Notes: generated by a model not told the origin, from the sequence alone. A DNA stretch of 64,000 nt from Malania oleifera (GCF_029873635.1 NC_080423.1:98886397-98950396); one strand, 5' to 3'. Shown: positions 1 through 12,847, counted from the stretch's first letter. A program made the numbers and translations.

Positions 1-681
1 AGTTTCAAAGCTTTAAAAATTTTTGAATTTTCTTTGAAAATTTTTCTGAATTTTTGTGTCTTTTATGAAATTTTTTTTATTTTTTGTTTTTTTTATGAGT
101 TAAAAGGAAGCTATTTAAAGTAAAGAAAAGTGAAATAAAGTCAAATAAACCAACAGAGGCCGATTAGGGAAAGGGGGACTGGAAATGTAACATAGGAAGA
201 GAAAGTTCATTGGTCTTACCTATCGTCTTTCTCTCCTTCGGTCTTCTTCTCCTGTCTGTGAATCCGCAAGGTTAGTCTACAGCGCCTTCCCGAGGGTTGT
301 TCTTGAGTTCCGACTCGAGGCACTAGGGAAGTACCTTCTTCAAATGGAGTGACCCGGTACCGGTAGGAAAAGGGATCAATCGATCGCTTGATCTTCTTTC
401 GTTTTCCTCTGCTCCGGTCTTCTTTTCCTGTTGATGAGTCTACTAGGGCCGCTCTACAACGTCTTCCCGAGAGTTGTTCTTGAGCTCTGATTTGAGGCAC
501 TACGGGGTGCCTTCTTCAAATGGAGTGACTCAACACCGATAGGAAACGGGATTAGTCGACCTCTTGATTTTTACTAAAAAAAAAGACTAACTTCACAAAC
601 TTGTGATAGAAAACTTCAATATTTGAAATCTTCTCCTTACCACCACCAAGAGCTCCTTCCTTGTGCTTGGAATGAGAGGGC

Positions 682-689
682 TATTTATA
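682..689 (-). promoter_or_regulatory. TATA box of the family A LTR
   Basis: TATAAATA on the minus strand, in the context GCCTATAAATAGCCCTC, identical to 37600-37607 in the other LTR copy. It marks the U3/R boundary; transcription would run leftwards from about 655. Confidence 0.75.
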
Positions 690-774
690 GGCTTAGCTTA
701 GGGCAAGCATAGGAAAGAAGACATAGGGGAGTCATGATGGGGGGAACCAAGTATGGGGGGAAGAATGATGAAGG

Positions 775-1310
775 GAAATTAGCATGGGAAGAATGATAAA
801 AGGAAGAAACATGACATGTGGTGAGTGATGATGGAGGGAACAAAGTATGGGATGAAGAATTATGAAGGGAATATATTATGGGAAGAATGATAAAGGGAAG
901 AAACATGACATGTGGTGAATGATGATGGAGGGAACAAAGTATGGGATGAAGAATTATGAAGGGAATATAGTATGGGAAGAATGATAAAGGGAAGAAACAT
1001 GACATGTGGTGAATGATGATGGAGGGAACAAAGTATGGGATGAAGAATTATGAAGGGAATATAGTATGGGAAGAATGATAAAAGGAAGAAACATGACATA
1101 TGGTGAGTGATGATGGAGGGAACAAAGTATGGGATGAAGAATTATGAAGGGAATATATTATGGGAAGAATGATAAAGGGAAGAAACATGACATATGGTGA
1201 GTGATGATGGAGGGAACAAAGTATGGGATGAAGAATTATGAATGGAATATAGTATGGGAAGAATGATAAAGGGAAGAAACATGACATGTGGTGAATGATG
1301 ATGGGGGGAC
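775..1310 (-). repeat. 94-bp tandem array in LTR U3, about six units
   Basis: The phrase aaacatgacat recurs every 94 bp six times, directly upstream of the LTR TATA box. The other LTR copy has five units (37081-37560). The overlapping open frames here are by-products of the repeat. Confidence 0.9.
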
Positions 1311-1341
1311 AAAATATGCTTGCATTTGACAAATTAAAATA

Positions 1342-1344
<3 letters not shown>

Positions 1345-1391
<47 letters not shown>
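1345..1391. repeat. (AAT)n microsatellite
   Basis: Uninterrupted aat repeats, counterpart of the tta repeat at 36983-37040. The poly-Tyr and poly-Leu frames that cross it are artefacts. Confidence 0.95.
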
Positions 1392-1489
1392 GAGGGTTCT
1401 AGAAGCTGTGCGGAGCCCATCGGAGATGTGTGGGGCCCACGCACCATGTGGGGTCCACAAGCCGTTTGAGGGTTACAGGAACCCGAGCT

Positions 1490-2615
1490 AGCAAGGCACC
1501 GGATATGTGGATCCGAGTTAGCACACCAGAGGGGGTAACGTGCACCGGATGTAGGAATCCGAGCTAGCGTACCAAGAGAGGTGGGGCCCACCAAACATGT
1601 GGGGCCCAATGAAGATATGTGGGGCCCACGCACCATGTGGGGTCCACGAGCCATTTGAGGGTTATAGGAACCCGAGCTAGTAGGCGCAAGCATGCCAAAA
1701 GAGGTAACGTGCATCGGATGTAAGAATCCGAGCTAGCGTACCGGAGGGGGTAACGTGCATCGGATGTAAGAATCCGAGCTAGCGTACCAGAGGGTAACGT
1801 GCATCAGATGTAGGAATCCGAGCTAGCGTACCAAGAGAGGTGGGGCCCACCAAACATGTGGGGCCCAATGAAGATATGTGGGGCCCACAAGCCACGTGGG
1901 GTCCACGAGGCATTTGAGGGTTATAGGAACCCGAGCTAGCAAGGCACCAGATATGTGGATCCGAGTTAGCACACCAGAGGGGGTAACGTGCATCGGATGT
2001 AGGAATCCGAGCTAGCGTACCAAGAGAGGTGGGGCCCACCAAACATGTGGGGCCCAATGAAGATATGTGGGGCCCACGCACCATGTGGGGTCCACGAGCC
2101 ATTTGAGGGTTATAGGAACCCGAGCTAGTAGGCGCAAGCATGCCAAAAGAGGTAACGTGCATCGGATGTAAGAATCCGAGCTAGCGTACCAGAGGGGGTA
2201 ACGTGCATCGGATGTAAGAATCCGAGCTAGCGTACCAGAGGGTAACGTGCATCGGATGTAGGAATCCGAGCTAGCGTACCAAGAGAGGTGGGGCCCACCA
2301 AACATGTGGGGCCCAATGAAGATATGTGGGGCCCACAAGCCACGTGGGGTCCACGAGGCATTTGAGGGTTATAGGAACCCGAGCTAGCAAGGCACCAGAT
2401 ATGTGGATCCGAGTTAGCACACCAGAGGGGGTAACGTGCATCGGATGTAGGAATCCGAGCTAGCGTACCAGAGGGTAACGTGCATCGGATGTAAGAATCC
2501 GAGCTAGCGTACCAAGGGGTAACGTGCATCGAATGTAGGAATTCGAGCTAGCGTACCAAGGGGTAACGTGCATCGAATGTAGGAATTCGAGCTAGCGTAC
2601 CAAGAGAGGTGGGGC
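1490..2615 (-). repeat. Hairpin-forming array, units of about 44 bp in a larger order of about 220 bp
   Basis: The unit core is GCTAGCTCGGATTC followed by YTACATCCGATGCACG (minus strand). It alternates with a related unit GCTCGGGTTCCTATAACCC and a GGGCCCCAC-rich spacer. Each core holds a 5-6 bp inverted repeat. The arrangement matches 35455-36880 but differs in unit order and number. Confidence 0.85.
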
Positions 2616-2639
2616 CTACCAAACATGTGGGACCCAATG

Positions 2640-2945
2640 AAGATATGTGGGGCCCACAAGCCACGTAGGGTCCACGAGAATGTGTGGGGTCCACAAGCAG
2701 TGTGGGACCTACAAGAATGTGTGGGGTCCACAAGCAGTGTGGGACCTACAAGAATGTGTGGGGTCCACGAGAAGTGTGGGACCTACAAGAATGTGTGGGG
2801 TCTACAAGCAGTGTGGGGTCCACAAGCAGTGTGGGACCTACAAGAATGTGTGGGGTCCACAGCCAGTGTGGGACCTACAAGAATGTGTGGGGTCCACAGC
2901 CAGCGTGGGACCTACAAGAATGTGTGGGGTCCACAGCCAGTGTGG
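2640..2945 (-). repeat. 37-bp tandem array at the start of LTR U3
   Basis: Units containing GTGGACCCCACACATTCTTG and GTAGGTCCCACACTGCTT (minus strand) are repeated about eight times, some truncated. Counterpart of 35085-35440. Open frames here (CGVHKQCGTYKNVWGPQ type) reflect the repeat, not a gene. Confidence 0.85.
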
Positions 2946-3002
2946 AAAGGTTTTGACATGAGGTCTCCTCGGAAAGGCCTGGTTAAAATTGGGGTGTCGA
3001 CA

Positions 3003-3329
3003 GTATTATTAGTGACGAATCCGTAATTCGTCACTAATACCCGACTATTAGTGACGAATTTGAGTTGAATCGATGTAGAATTTATAGTGACGGTATTAGG
3101 GTTTTAGTGACATTTATAATCCGTCACTAATACTCTATTATTAGTGAAGAATTTTAAATTTGTCACTAATGGTTAGTAGTAACGGTAGATATAGCAACTA
3201 ATTTAAAACCGTGACTAATACTTGTAAATTCGTCACTAATACTATTAGTGACGAATTTATATTAGTGACGAATTTACAAGTATTAGTGACGGGTTTGATC
3301 CTTCACTAATACCCCGATTTTTTGTAGTG
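3003..3329 (-). mobile_element. Terminal fragment of a CACTA (En/Spm) DNA transposon
   Basis: Read on the minus strand the element begins CACTACAAAAAATCGGGG at 3329, the CACTA superfamily terminus. It then shows the usual subterminal clutter of direct and inverted copies of TTAGTGACGAATT. The rest of the element is cut off by the family A LTR at 3002. The outer flank gct (3330-3332) would be the 3-bp target site; the partner is not visible. Confidence 0.85.
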
Positions 3330-4706
3330 GCTCCTTCTTCCTATACACCCATTTGCAACCTATCGGTCTCTTCCCATCTAGAAGCTCCACCAAATCCCAA
3401 GTTTTATTATTATGTAATGATTCCATTTCCTTAATCATTACTCCCATCCACCTATCTTTCTCCTGTTCGTGCACTGCCTCTTGAAATGAAGTTGGATTTT
3501 TGCAACAAGTAAGGAAAACATAAGATACTAACTTATTAAAACCTTACCTTGATGGAGGCCTGATGGTATGTTTGGATCTCTGTATAGGAATATCGTCGAC
3601 TTGTTGGTTTCTAGAGCTAGAGCTCCCTACAACTATAGGACCATGATCATTTTTGTTGCCCTGAACTTCCAACTCCATATGCACAACATGTTCATCACTA
3701 TCCCAGCTTTCTAGCTCCTATTTCTGTTCATCAAACACTTGAGTACGCTTCATCATAGCCTTCTTATCAAAGACTACATCCCTACTAATCACCACTTTGT
3801 TTGCCATTGGATCCCACAACTTGTACCCCTTTACATCTTTTGGATATCCCAAAAAAAATGCAACTACGATACTTCGGGTCAAGCTTAAACCTCTCCTCAC
3901 TAGACACGTGGACATAAGCTGGACACCCAAATACCTTCAATCCGGAGTAGTCTACTGCATTTCTCGTCCAAACCTCTTCCGTCACTTTACTTGCTAGTGA
4001 TGCCCTTAGTGATTGGTTTACCAGAAAACAAGCCATACTAAGTGTCTCAGCCCAGAAGTTCTTCAGTAGCCTTGCGTTCAATCTGAGACACCGTGCCCTA
4101 TCAGCAAAAGTTTGGTTCATCCGTTCTGCACACCATTTTGTAAAGGTGTTTGGCGAACTGTAAAATGTCTCTTGATACCCTACTTCACACAAAATTTCAT
4201 AAACTAAGAATTAGCGTACTTGGTTCCATTATCCGACTTTAAGTATTTGATTTTCCTCCCTGTCAGGTTTTCCACTTTAGCCTTCCAAATCTTAAACTTG
4301 AAAAATGTACTAGATTTGTGATGCATGAAGTAAACCCAAACCTTCTATGAGTAATCGTCAATGAAACTCAAATAATACACATGTCCACCCTTTGATGAAA
4401 CTCTAACTGGGCCCCAAACATATGAATGCACATAGTCAAAAATTCCTTTCGTTTTATGAGTAGCTGATTTGTATTTTGACCTGTTCTGTTTTCCAAAAAT
4501 ATAAAACCTAAAAAAATCCAACTAACATGATTTCAAACCTTTCAAAAATTTTCTTGTGTAGTTCTTTTATGTTCTCCTATATGCCAAAGGCACATATGCC
4601 ATAAGACGGTCTCATCTGATTCAGCATCCATGATTGCAACTCCACCTACAACACTAGTTCCTTGCAACGTGTAAATATTCTCATCTAATTTTTGTCATTT
4701 CATTAC
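3330..4706 (-). pseudogene. Ty1/Copia (Tork-like) pol fragment: integrase into the start of RT
   Basis: Minus-strand reading in shifting frames gives the end of the protease/GAG-pre-integrase region (LDENIYTLQG, LWHM) near 4706. It continues into the integrase core (FTKWCAERMNQTF, LKVFGCPAYVHV, FFLGYPKDVKGYKLWDP) and the first residues of reverse transcriptase (NKTWDLVELL, GCKWVYRKKE) near 3331. There are several frameshifts and stops. The CACTA element cuts off the rest of RT and RNase H. The missing gag/protease half lies at 19686-20850, separated by the chromovirus. The reading frame joins across that insertion, which shows the two pieces were one element. Confidence 0.88.
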
Positions 4707-5739
4707 TGTAACGACCTGCTTATTTATTATTATTTTTTCCATGATAATAAAACTGATATAATAAATCTAGCATATCATAATCAACCTCAACCCGTGGGTA
4801 TCAGGGATACATCAGAAATGCAATATGGAAGTCTAAGCAGCAGGAAACATAAAATCGTATACATCTCAAAGTACGATTCAACACAATACCAGAGTTACTA
4901 CATCAATTGTAAAGTATATACAACCCAAAAGAGTAGTAGGGTTTCCTCCCACAAAATTCATCTGACCCTATCAAAATACTTACCCTTCAGAAAGGGTAGA
5001 TCAACTGTAAATACCTCTACGAAGCTTTATCCGCTCTCTTATCTGGGGCTCCTGAAATGTTCATATAATTCGAGGTGAGACACCTCTCAGTAAGGGAAAA
5101 TAAACTAATACCAGTGCGTGGCAACATGAGTTTTTTTTTTTTTTTTCCATGTTATACGTAAAAACCATACATCAACATATTTGGTAATAATGTCTGTATA
5201 TTATCTGGGAAAACGTATATAATCATAACATGATAGAACATAGTAGATCTCCATAAACATCATTCATCTCATATGATAATAATACAAAAAACAACCCTAG
5301 AAGTTTAACCGGCTGATATCATGTCTTACCCCTACATAATTGGGTTGTGTGGCCCAAAGGCAGGACCTGACAATGGCTGACCGACCACTGCTAAGTCAAA
5401 AGTACAGTCTGTAAGTACGATGGGTCTGCCAGACCTGGTCCATACACTAGGGGCGCCAACACTTTAATAAACCACATCGACTATCCATCCTCACACTGCC
5501 CCATACGACAACAATAACACAACTATCACAATGATCGTGATCACATAGCTACAGTACCATGCTTGTGTAAGCCTACATCAAGCCAACCAGATCCTAATAA
5601 CATATAACATATCTCAAATTGTGATACATTGCTATTCCATAATAATAATTGTCAAATCAATATCATCATATCACATTTCATACATAACGTAAAAATCATC
5701 AGCCATTATGCCAACATTTCGTATTTTATCAATTACAGC

Positions 5740-5935
5740 CTGTACGCCGTATCATATATCAAATAAGAGGCTCGGCCCGTATACAGGCATATCATATAAA
5801 CTCTTGGTCCGTACGCCAATATATCATGTAAAAAGCTTGGCTCGTACGCCGGCATATCATGTGAGAACATCCTCGGCCTGTACACCGGTATATCATATAA
5901 ACTCTCGGCCCGTACGCCGGTATATCGTATAAAAA
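5740..5935. repeat. Tandem array of about 35 bp inside the chromovirus LTR
   Basis: The phrase CCCGTACGCCGGTATATCAT followed by ataaactctcgg or a variant recurs about six times. The corresponding array in the other LTR is 18590-18780. It lies in the downstream part of the LTR and encodes nothing recognisable. Confidence 0.75.
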
Positions 5936-6283
5936 CTCTGTATCATTTAACATTTTTCTAGATAATAGTAATTTATAATAAATACTACTCATGCCACACA
6001 AAATGGGTATTATACATACTTAAAACATATTGTCATTTACAGTAGTATTTCCCAAACATAATGCATATATACATATTCATTTTCTTGAAATCAACTGCTG
6101 TAAGATTATACATATATTTTCATAAAACAACTAGCTTAATTTATCCCCTTACCTGATTCCTGAAAAATTCCTAAAATAATCAGTCCTGCACCCGTAGGGT
6201 TCCTCGTTCAATACCCTGAAAACAACATCTCCCAGAACTAAACTTCAGTATTTCTTTGTGTGCAACATTTCCTATAACTATGG

Positions 6284-8551
6284 TGTTGGCCTTACAAGAC
6301 TTAACATCTTGTTTTGATGCTAACAAACAAGTAGAACTTAACATGCTTTGTTTAAGTGATGTATTTTCAGGATTCAATGATGAATGCAAGGTTAAAGAAT
6401 TCATAAAAGCTTGTTCTTCAAAGAAGGATGATCAATATGAAGTTTAAATCATGGATTCAAAAATGGATTTAAAGATAAATTTTGAAGATCATGAGAGCAT
6501 GAGGATTAAAGAGAACATGATGAAAGCTCAAAGAAAGATGAAGTAAGCATAAAGACCTCAAGGAATTCAAGAATTGAAAATTTGAAAGAGTATAGGAAAT
6601 TTCATGTAAATACTTCAAATAATTTCAATATGGATGCATGAAACTCTTAAGTTAATTTATTGGACCTAGATAACTTTTAACATACTTGAAAAATATTTTT
6701 ACAAGGTCAAAAATTATTTCAAAAAGGTTAGAATCATTTTTGGAATGAAAAGCACCAAAAAGGGGATTTCTCAATTGCTGTCAATTTTTCTACATCCGCA
6801 TTGATGTGTATTTTTCTCTATCCAAAACTCATTATTTTAAAAAGTATTCAACATGAAAGTTGTAAAATTTTCTGTTAAATTTCATTTGACACCAAGAACG
6901 TCAAATATGGAGTTACACAAAAAAAGGTATGACAAAAATGCTTAAAGATGCTCGAAGTTGACAGCATGACAAACGACTATCAAGTACTTGACAGACGCCT
7001 GTCTGTGCACTTTAAGACGCCTATCCGTGTTCAGAAAGATGACTGCCACCTTGTTGTACATTTAATTTAACTAGATAGCTGACTGCCAAAAATGGACGAT
7101 TAGCTGTCATGCAGCTGTTTTGAAATTTTCATAACGGTCAAATTTTTTAAATGAGGTTTCTTGGGGCTCAAACTTTGTGAAAACTTGGGGAATACTCCAA
7201 GTCACTTGGGGATCAAGTTACATACCTTTTCAAGTCTATAAATAAGCCTCAAAGATCATTTAATTAATTAACTAAGAACCAAGAATCAAATTCAGCACTC
7301 AATACTCACTCAATTGTTCTCATCATTCTAAGGCTCTCAAGCTCACATATTGTGCATGAATTCAACTGATTTTTTACTGATCTTGTTCCACTGGAATTGT
7401 GTTACAAATTATAAATCTTTCAATCATTGAAAGAATTAATTGGTGATATACTTCATTGAGCTTCAAGTTAAATTTCATATTGTTATTTACTTTGAAGTAT
7501 ATAGTTCTTAATTATATGCTAATCAGCTCTTTGTGTGAGCAAATTCTTTGTACACAAATATTAGATTTGTATCTTGTAGATTGATGATTCCAAGGATTGT
7601 TTGGATCGTTGGTTAAGTAAGGGGATAATGCTTAGAGAGGCGGGCTTTAGCTTAGTTAAGGAGTGACCGGACTAGGGGATATTGTTTGGAGAAGGCGGGC
7701 TCTAGCCTTAACCAAGGAGTGTTGTAAAGGTATTGTTCCGCTCGTCAAAGGAATATGTTTAGTGAATCCTTTAGTGGTTTTCCAAAGGCGAGGACGTAGG
7801 CTCGGTATAAGCTAAACCTTGTAAAAATCTCGATCTCACTCTCTTTTTCCCTTACTCTTTATTTTCAGCATATTTAAATTGCGTAGATGGTTTAAATTGA
7901 AAATCATACAAACTACGTATATTTGGAAATCAAGTAAACTTAAAGTTCAATTTTGATTTGGGATTACAGAAACCGAAAGGGGGTACGTTGGTTAAACCAT
8001 ATTTTGCGAAAACCATACAGGAGTATGTTACTTGGATAACATCCCAAAGATAAATTAAGTGAGAGTTTATTTAAATTATGTATATTAGGAAGAGTGCGGA
8101 TATTGTGTTGATTAAGAAAACAAATTTCATATATACAGGGTTTGATTCAAATTCATATCCATAGGGCTGACAACAGAAGCTATATTGTGATTGAATGTTT
8201 TAAAGTTTGATATTGAGTGGATTATATTTATATTCCAAAGAGTGTTGAATCTTGCAAATCCAAATAGTGCTGAAGTTAACTTATACTTAGCAAATCAATT
8301 GGTTGTTTGGTTGAATATTGTGCTTGATTGGTTGGTTTAATTGATTAGTTGATTACTTGTTTGGTTAAGCTATAGTGTTGATTGTATAAAAGAAACTAAG
8401 TTCTTGTGTGATTGACAAATTAAACAAACAAGTCAAGAATTGGTTAAAAGAAATAAAAAAAGTTTAAGGATTCTTAAAAGGAACTAAAAGAAATTTTTAA
8501 AAACCAATTCAACCCCCCCCCCCCCCTCTTAGGACTACACCTTGCTTTTCG
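6284..8551 (+). mobile_element. Solo LTR of a Copia element (Sirevirus-type look), about 2.27 kb
   Basis: This block is absent from the other chromovirus LTR, where the flanks run together (compare 19155-19165). It begins TGTTGGCCTTACAAGACTT and ends with the C-rich AATTCAACCCCC stretch and CTACACCTTGCTTTTCG, typical of plant Copia LTRs of this size; the final CA has become CG. Flanking 5-mers are tatgg (6279-6283) and tatga (8552-8556), one change apart. It contains the phrase GCTAAACCTTGTAAAAATCTC common in such LTRs. I see no coding sequence. Confidence 0.78.
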
Positions 8552-8796
8552 TATGATAAAGAAAAATTTCAAATTAAAAACCTTACCTTGAATCTGGGAT
8601 GAATTCCAAACTAGCCCCACTGACGATCTACTCCAGTAGTCTTGTAGAGAATTTTCCTAGGAGTGTCATGGCAGTTTTGCATCATTGATCCGAGAAAAAA
8701 TAGACCTAGAAAACTAGAGAGAAGGATGAGGAACCGAAGAGGAGAGAGAAAGGAAAGTCTGCGTGTAAATTTTGGGCCAAAAAAGAAGTTTAGTCA

Positions 8797-8804
8797 TATT
8801 TATA
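8797..8804 (-). promoter_or_regulatory. TATA box of the chromovirus 3' LTR
   Basis: TATAAATA on the minus strand just downstream of the CGTCGACGA cluster. The same box is at 19399-19406 in the 5' LTR. Confidence 0.65.
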
Positions 8805-8815
8805 CACTAGCCTTC

Positions 8816-9006
8816 GTCGACGAGCCACAACACCTCGTCGACGAGGTCAAGAAGGACATTCGTTGACAAACATTTGTTTCATGTCGATGAAATTCAGAGA
8901 TGGGAAAAATAGCCTTTCGGTATTTTTCTCGTCGATGAGACACGTCCCCGTTGACGAGCCCCTCATATGTTCTCGTCGACCAATCCCCTGTGTTCGTCGA
9001 CGAGGC
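8816..9006. repeat. CGTCGACGA palindrome cluster (3' LTR copy)
   Basis: About eight perfect or near-perfect copies of the palindrome TCGTCGACGA lie within 190 bp in the LTR U3. Several have decayed by CG to TG/CA changes. Counterparts are 19415-19605 in the 5' LTR and 21188-21420 in a Copia LTR. Confidence 0.85.
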
Positions 9007-9091
9007 ACTATTTAATTCCCAAATTTTAATTCTTTTCCCTTATTCTCTTATTCTCCCATTATTAAATTTTGAAAATTATAGGATCTCTACA

Positions 9092-9104
9092 ATCTCCCTT
9101 CCTT
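9092..9104 (-). other. Polypurine tract of the chromovirus
   Basis: Minus strand AAGGAAGGGAGAT abuts the 3' LTR start TGTAGAG. It is in the right place to prime plus-strand DNA synthesis. Confidence 0.8.
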
Positions 9105-9382
9105 ATAAAAATTTTTTCCTCGAAATTTGCTATTCATATGATTCATCATCCCTTAAAGGCAAAATCGTCTACTTATTTTATTACTTACCCTCACTTATGG
9201 CGGAGGAATACCGTGGTTACATCCCAAGTCCTGGGAGATTACATACATCAAATAAATTCTCCCAAAACTAAAAAACTACTTATTAATTAAACTATTACAT
9301 GTACTTACAAAAGAAACATTACCTACTATTACACTTTACTGAATAATTGTGGATATCTCTGCTTTATTTATTCCTCGAACTC
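9105..9382. other. Chromovirus 3' untranslated stretch
   Basis: AT-rich DNA between the end of the decayed pol frame and the polypurine tract. Nothing else recognised. Confidence 0.5.
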
Positions 9383-12300
9383 CTAAAAAACTTCTTCCAT
9401 TGCATGATTTCTCCATAAGACTTTTACCAGAGGAATCTTCTTATTACGTAATTCTTGTTCTTTCCTATCCAGAATATATATTGGCACCTCCTCATAAGCT
9501 AGTGAATCAGTGAACTCTAATTCACCATAATTGATCATGTGAGAAAGGTTTGAGACGTACTTCCTCAACATGGAAACGTGGAATATGTCATGGATTCTGG
9601 ACAACACAAGTGGCAAAGCTAGCCTGTAGACAACCGGCTCCACTTTCTCTAGAATCTTAAATGGACCAATAAACCTAGGGCTAAGTTTATCCTTCTTCCC
9701 AAAATGCATAATCCTTTTTAACGGAACTATTTTCAAAAATATATGATTACCAACATCAAACTCCAATTTCCTGCGGTAGGTATCAGCATAACTCTTCTGT
9801 TGGCTCTGAGCTGCATTGATTCTATCTCTGATAAGCCAAAATTTATCACGCGTTTTCTAAACAAGCTCTGGTCCCACAACTAGCCGCTAACCCATTTCAT
9901 CCCAAAATAAAGGAGAACGACATCTCCTACCATAAAACGCCTCAAATGGTGCCATACCAATGCTGACTTGATAACTGTTGTTGTACGCAAATTCCACCAG
10001 TGGCATAAATTGAGTCCAACTGCCCCCAAAAGATAGTACACATGCTCGAAGCATATCTTCTAATATCTAAATCGTTCTCTTAGTCTGTCTGTCTGACTGA
10101 GGATGGAACACTGTGCTAAAAGATAACTGAGACCCTAGAGCCTTCTGCAAACTCCTCCAAAATCGTGACGTGAAACGTGTCTCTATCTGACACTATAGAC
10201 ACTGGCACGCTGTGAGAACGAACTATATATCTCTGCCAGTCTGTCCATGGAGTAGCTAATCTTGATGGGAAGGAAATGGGTAGTCTTAGTCAAACGATCC
10301 ACAATCACCCAAATTGGATTCTGGCCATGCAACGTTGACGACAGCTCTGAAACGAAATCCATAGATATATGATCCCACTTCCACTTTGGAATAAATAGCG
10401 GCTAGAACTGACCTACCAGCCTCTGGTGCTTAGCTTTGATCTGCTGACAAGTTAGACACTGGGCTACATACTTAGCAATTTCTTTCTTCATACCACTCCA
10501 CCAATAAGACTCTCGCAGAGCTCTATACATCTTCGTACTACTGGGATGAACTGTGTACAAGGATTTGGGATCCTCCTCAAAGATGGTCTTCCTGATGTCA
10601 GCTTTAGTAGGAGCACATAATCTGGAATGGAATCACAACGCTTCATCATCTGTAATACATAATTCCTCCCCCTGACCATTCTGCACTTTGACTAATATCT
10701 CTGCTAATTCTAGATTATCTTTCTGAGCAGCTCTAATTCTTTCTTGAAGAGTAGGCTACACCACTAGACTAGCAATACAAGCCTGAAAACCACTCTCGAC
10801 CAACTTTATGCTGAGTCTTTCCAGGTTCATTATGATCGGATACTGAATCTCTATAGCTACCAATGCTGGTCCCACAGACTTCCTACTCAATGCATCAGCC
10901 ACCATGTTTGTCTTCCCTGGGTGGTAACTAATAATGCAGTCAAAATCTTTAATGAGTTCTAACCACCTTCTTTGCCACATGTTTAGTTCTTTCTAGGTGA
11001 AAGAGTACTTTAGACTCTTGTGGTCGAAGAAGATTTTGCACCGTTCACCATACAGGTAATGTCTCCAAATTTTCAATGTGTGTACTACTGCAACCAATTC
11101 AAGATCATGTGTAGGTAGTTCTTTTCATACTCTTTTAATTTCCTGGAAGCATATGCTACCACCCTACCATACTGCATCAGTACACAACCAAGTCGCTTCA
11201 AGGACACATCACTGTAGATAACATAACTCTCACCCCCTAACGGGATGATTAACACTGGTGTTGTTACAAGTCTTTCCTTCAATTCCTGAAAACTCTTCTT
11301 ACAGTTGTCATCCCACTTCAACCTGATATTCTTCCTAGTCAGTCGTGTCAAAGGTCCTGATAGTGCTGAGAACCCCTCAACGAAATGATGATAATACCCA
11401 GCTAACCCCAAGAAACTTTTAATCTCTTGGACATTCCTCGGTTTAGCCCAATTCACTACCACCTCAATTTTACTAGGATCCACAAAAATACCATCTCTTG
11501 AAATAATATGCCCCAAAAACACAACATTCTCAAGCTAGAATTCATATTTACTAAACTTAGCGTACAACTTCTTTTCCCGAAGGGTCTGCAGAACCTGCCT
11601 CAAATGCATCTCATGCTCCTCATAGCTCCTCGAATAGACCAGTACATCATCAATAAAAACAACAACAAATCGGTCTAAATATTAGTGGAAAACTTTATTC
11701 AACAAATCCATAAATACCGCATGAGCATTCGTCAAACCAAATGGCCTAACGAGGAGTTCATAATGCCCATATCTGGACCTGAAGGTTGTATTCGATACAT
11801 CCTTTGCTTCAATTTTCACTTGATGATAGCTTGATCTAAGGTCAATCTTAGAATACACCCGTGTACCCTAGAACTGGTCAAACAAATCATCAATATGGGG
11901 TAGAGGATACTTGTTCTTGATTGTCACTTTATTAATTTCCCTATAATCTAAATACATCCTCATAGACCCTTATTTCTTCTTCACAAATAGAACTGGAGCT
12001 CCCCATGAAGATACACTAGGCCGTATAAAACCCTTATCAAGAAGATCTTGCAACTGATTCTTCAATTCTTCCAACTTTGCTGGTGTCATTCAGTAAGGTA
12101 CTTTAGAAATCGACATTGTAACTGAGAGCAAATCAATGGAAAAATCTACCCATGATCAGGTGGCAAACCTGGTAACTCATCTGGAAAAACATTCGTAAAC
12201 TCCTTTACTATTGGTGTACTAGCGAGTTTCGATTCATTCCCTGACATTTCCTTCACAAAGGCCACGAATACCTGATAACCACTCAATTGTAGTCTCCTCG

Positions 12301-12766
12301 CCTGAATAGCTGAAACTATCTAAGGAGGGGATTGCACTTGCGACCTTACAAATCTGAATTCTTCTTTTCTTGGAGGTTTGAATATCACTTCTCGTGAATG
12401 GCAATCTATACTAACGTAATTGATTGCCAACTAGTCCATACCGAATATTGCATCGAACCCATGCATGTCTAGTACTATCAAATCGACATATAAGATTGTT
12501 CCCTGAATATCAACTAAACAATCCTGGAGCACCCCACTACACCTCATTGCTAACCCGGTCGGTGTAGATACCAATAGTTCAATATCTAACAACTGTGTTT
12601 TTGCCCTACATAGTCTAGTGCACTCTAGAGACACAAATGAGTGTGTGGCTCCTGAAAAAAATAATACAATAACTTTAAAGGAAAACATGCTAACCATACC
12701 TGTCACTACGTCGCCGGCTATCTCAGCATCACCCAATGTTAAAGCAAAAAATCTGGCTGGAGCCAT
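9383..12766 (-). pseudogene. Chromovirus pol relic: protease, RT, RNase H, integrase, chromodomain
   Basis: Reading leftwards from 12766: a protease region with FFSGATHSFVS, where the family has DSGATHSF, so the catalytic Asp codon is lost. Next comes RT with FIDDVLVYS near 11645 and MFLGHIISRDGI near 11510. RNase H is around 11085-11300 and ends YHPGKTNMVADALSRK near 10920. The integrase core follows (WDHISMDFV near 10365, DRLTKTTHF near 10285). The C-terminal end has RFIGPFKILEKV and HVSMLRKYV, then a chromodomain-like end (YILDRKEQELRNKKIPLVKV). That end identifies a chromovirus, probably the Tekay/Del clade. Many stops and frameshifts break it. Confidence 0.87.
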
Positions 12767-12847
12767 TGTCGCAACATCCCGAAGCGCGTGTGCCCCGGGG
12801 TGACGAAATAAAAATCATTTTAATTTTCAAGGAAAAATAGGGAATGT

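Larger units (their letters stand above)
1..3002 (-). mobile_element. LTR of a Tat/Ogre-like gypsy element (family A), truncated by the window edge
   Basis: The reverse complement of this stretch matches about 35039-38285, the solo LTR inside the receptor kinase gene. In the minus-strand sense the LTR starts TGTCGACACCCC at 3002. The U5 end lies beyond base 1, so I cannot tell whether this is a solo LTR or part of a full element. From right to left it carries a 37-bp array, a hairpin array, an AAT microsatellite, a 94-bp array, a TATA box and a leader holding a duplicated segment of about 176 bp. It interrupts a CACTA transposon. The 5-bp target site would be gtatt at 3003-3007; its partner is outside the window. 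Confidence 0.85.
4707..9091 (-). repeat. 3' LTR of the chromovirus, split by a Copia solo LTR
   Basis: 4707-6283 plus 8552-9091 align with 17543-19685. In the minus-strand sense it starts TGTAGAGATCC at 9091 and ends at TGTAACGACC (plus strand) at 4707. It contains a TATA box, a CGTCGACGA-rich stretch and a short tandem array at 5740-5935. Divergence from the 5' LTR is clearly higher than in the young Copia element, roughly one base in ten by eye. Confidence 0.85.

Noticed and set aside
216-500. Basic 94-codon frame with two internal repeats in the family A LTR leader
   Set aside because: The same frame is closed in the other LTR copy; it comes from a 176-bp duplication.
1334-3026. Proteins with poly-Tyr/poly-Leu or CGVHKQCGTYKNVWGP repeats, also at 35080-37147
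   Set aside because: Translations of microsatellites and LTR tandem arrays; no independent coding evidence.
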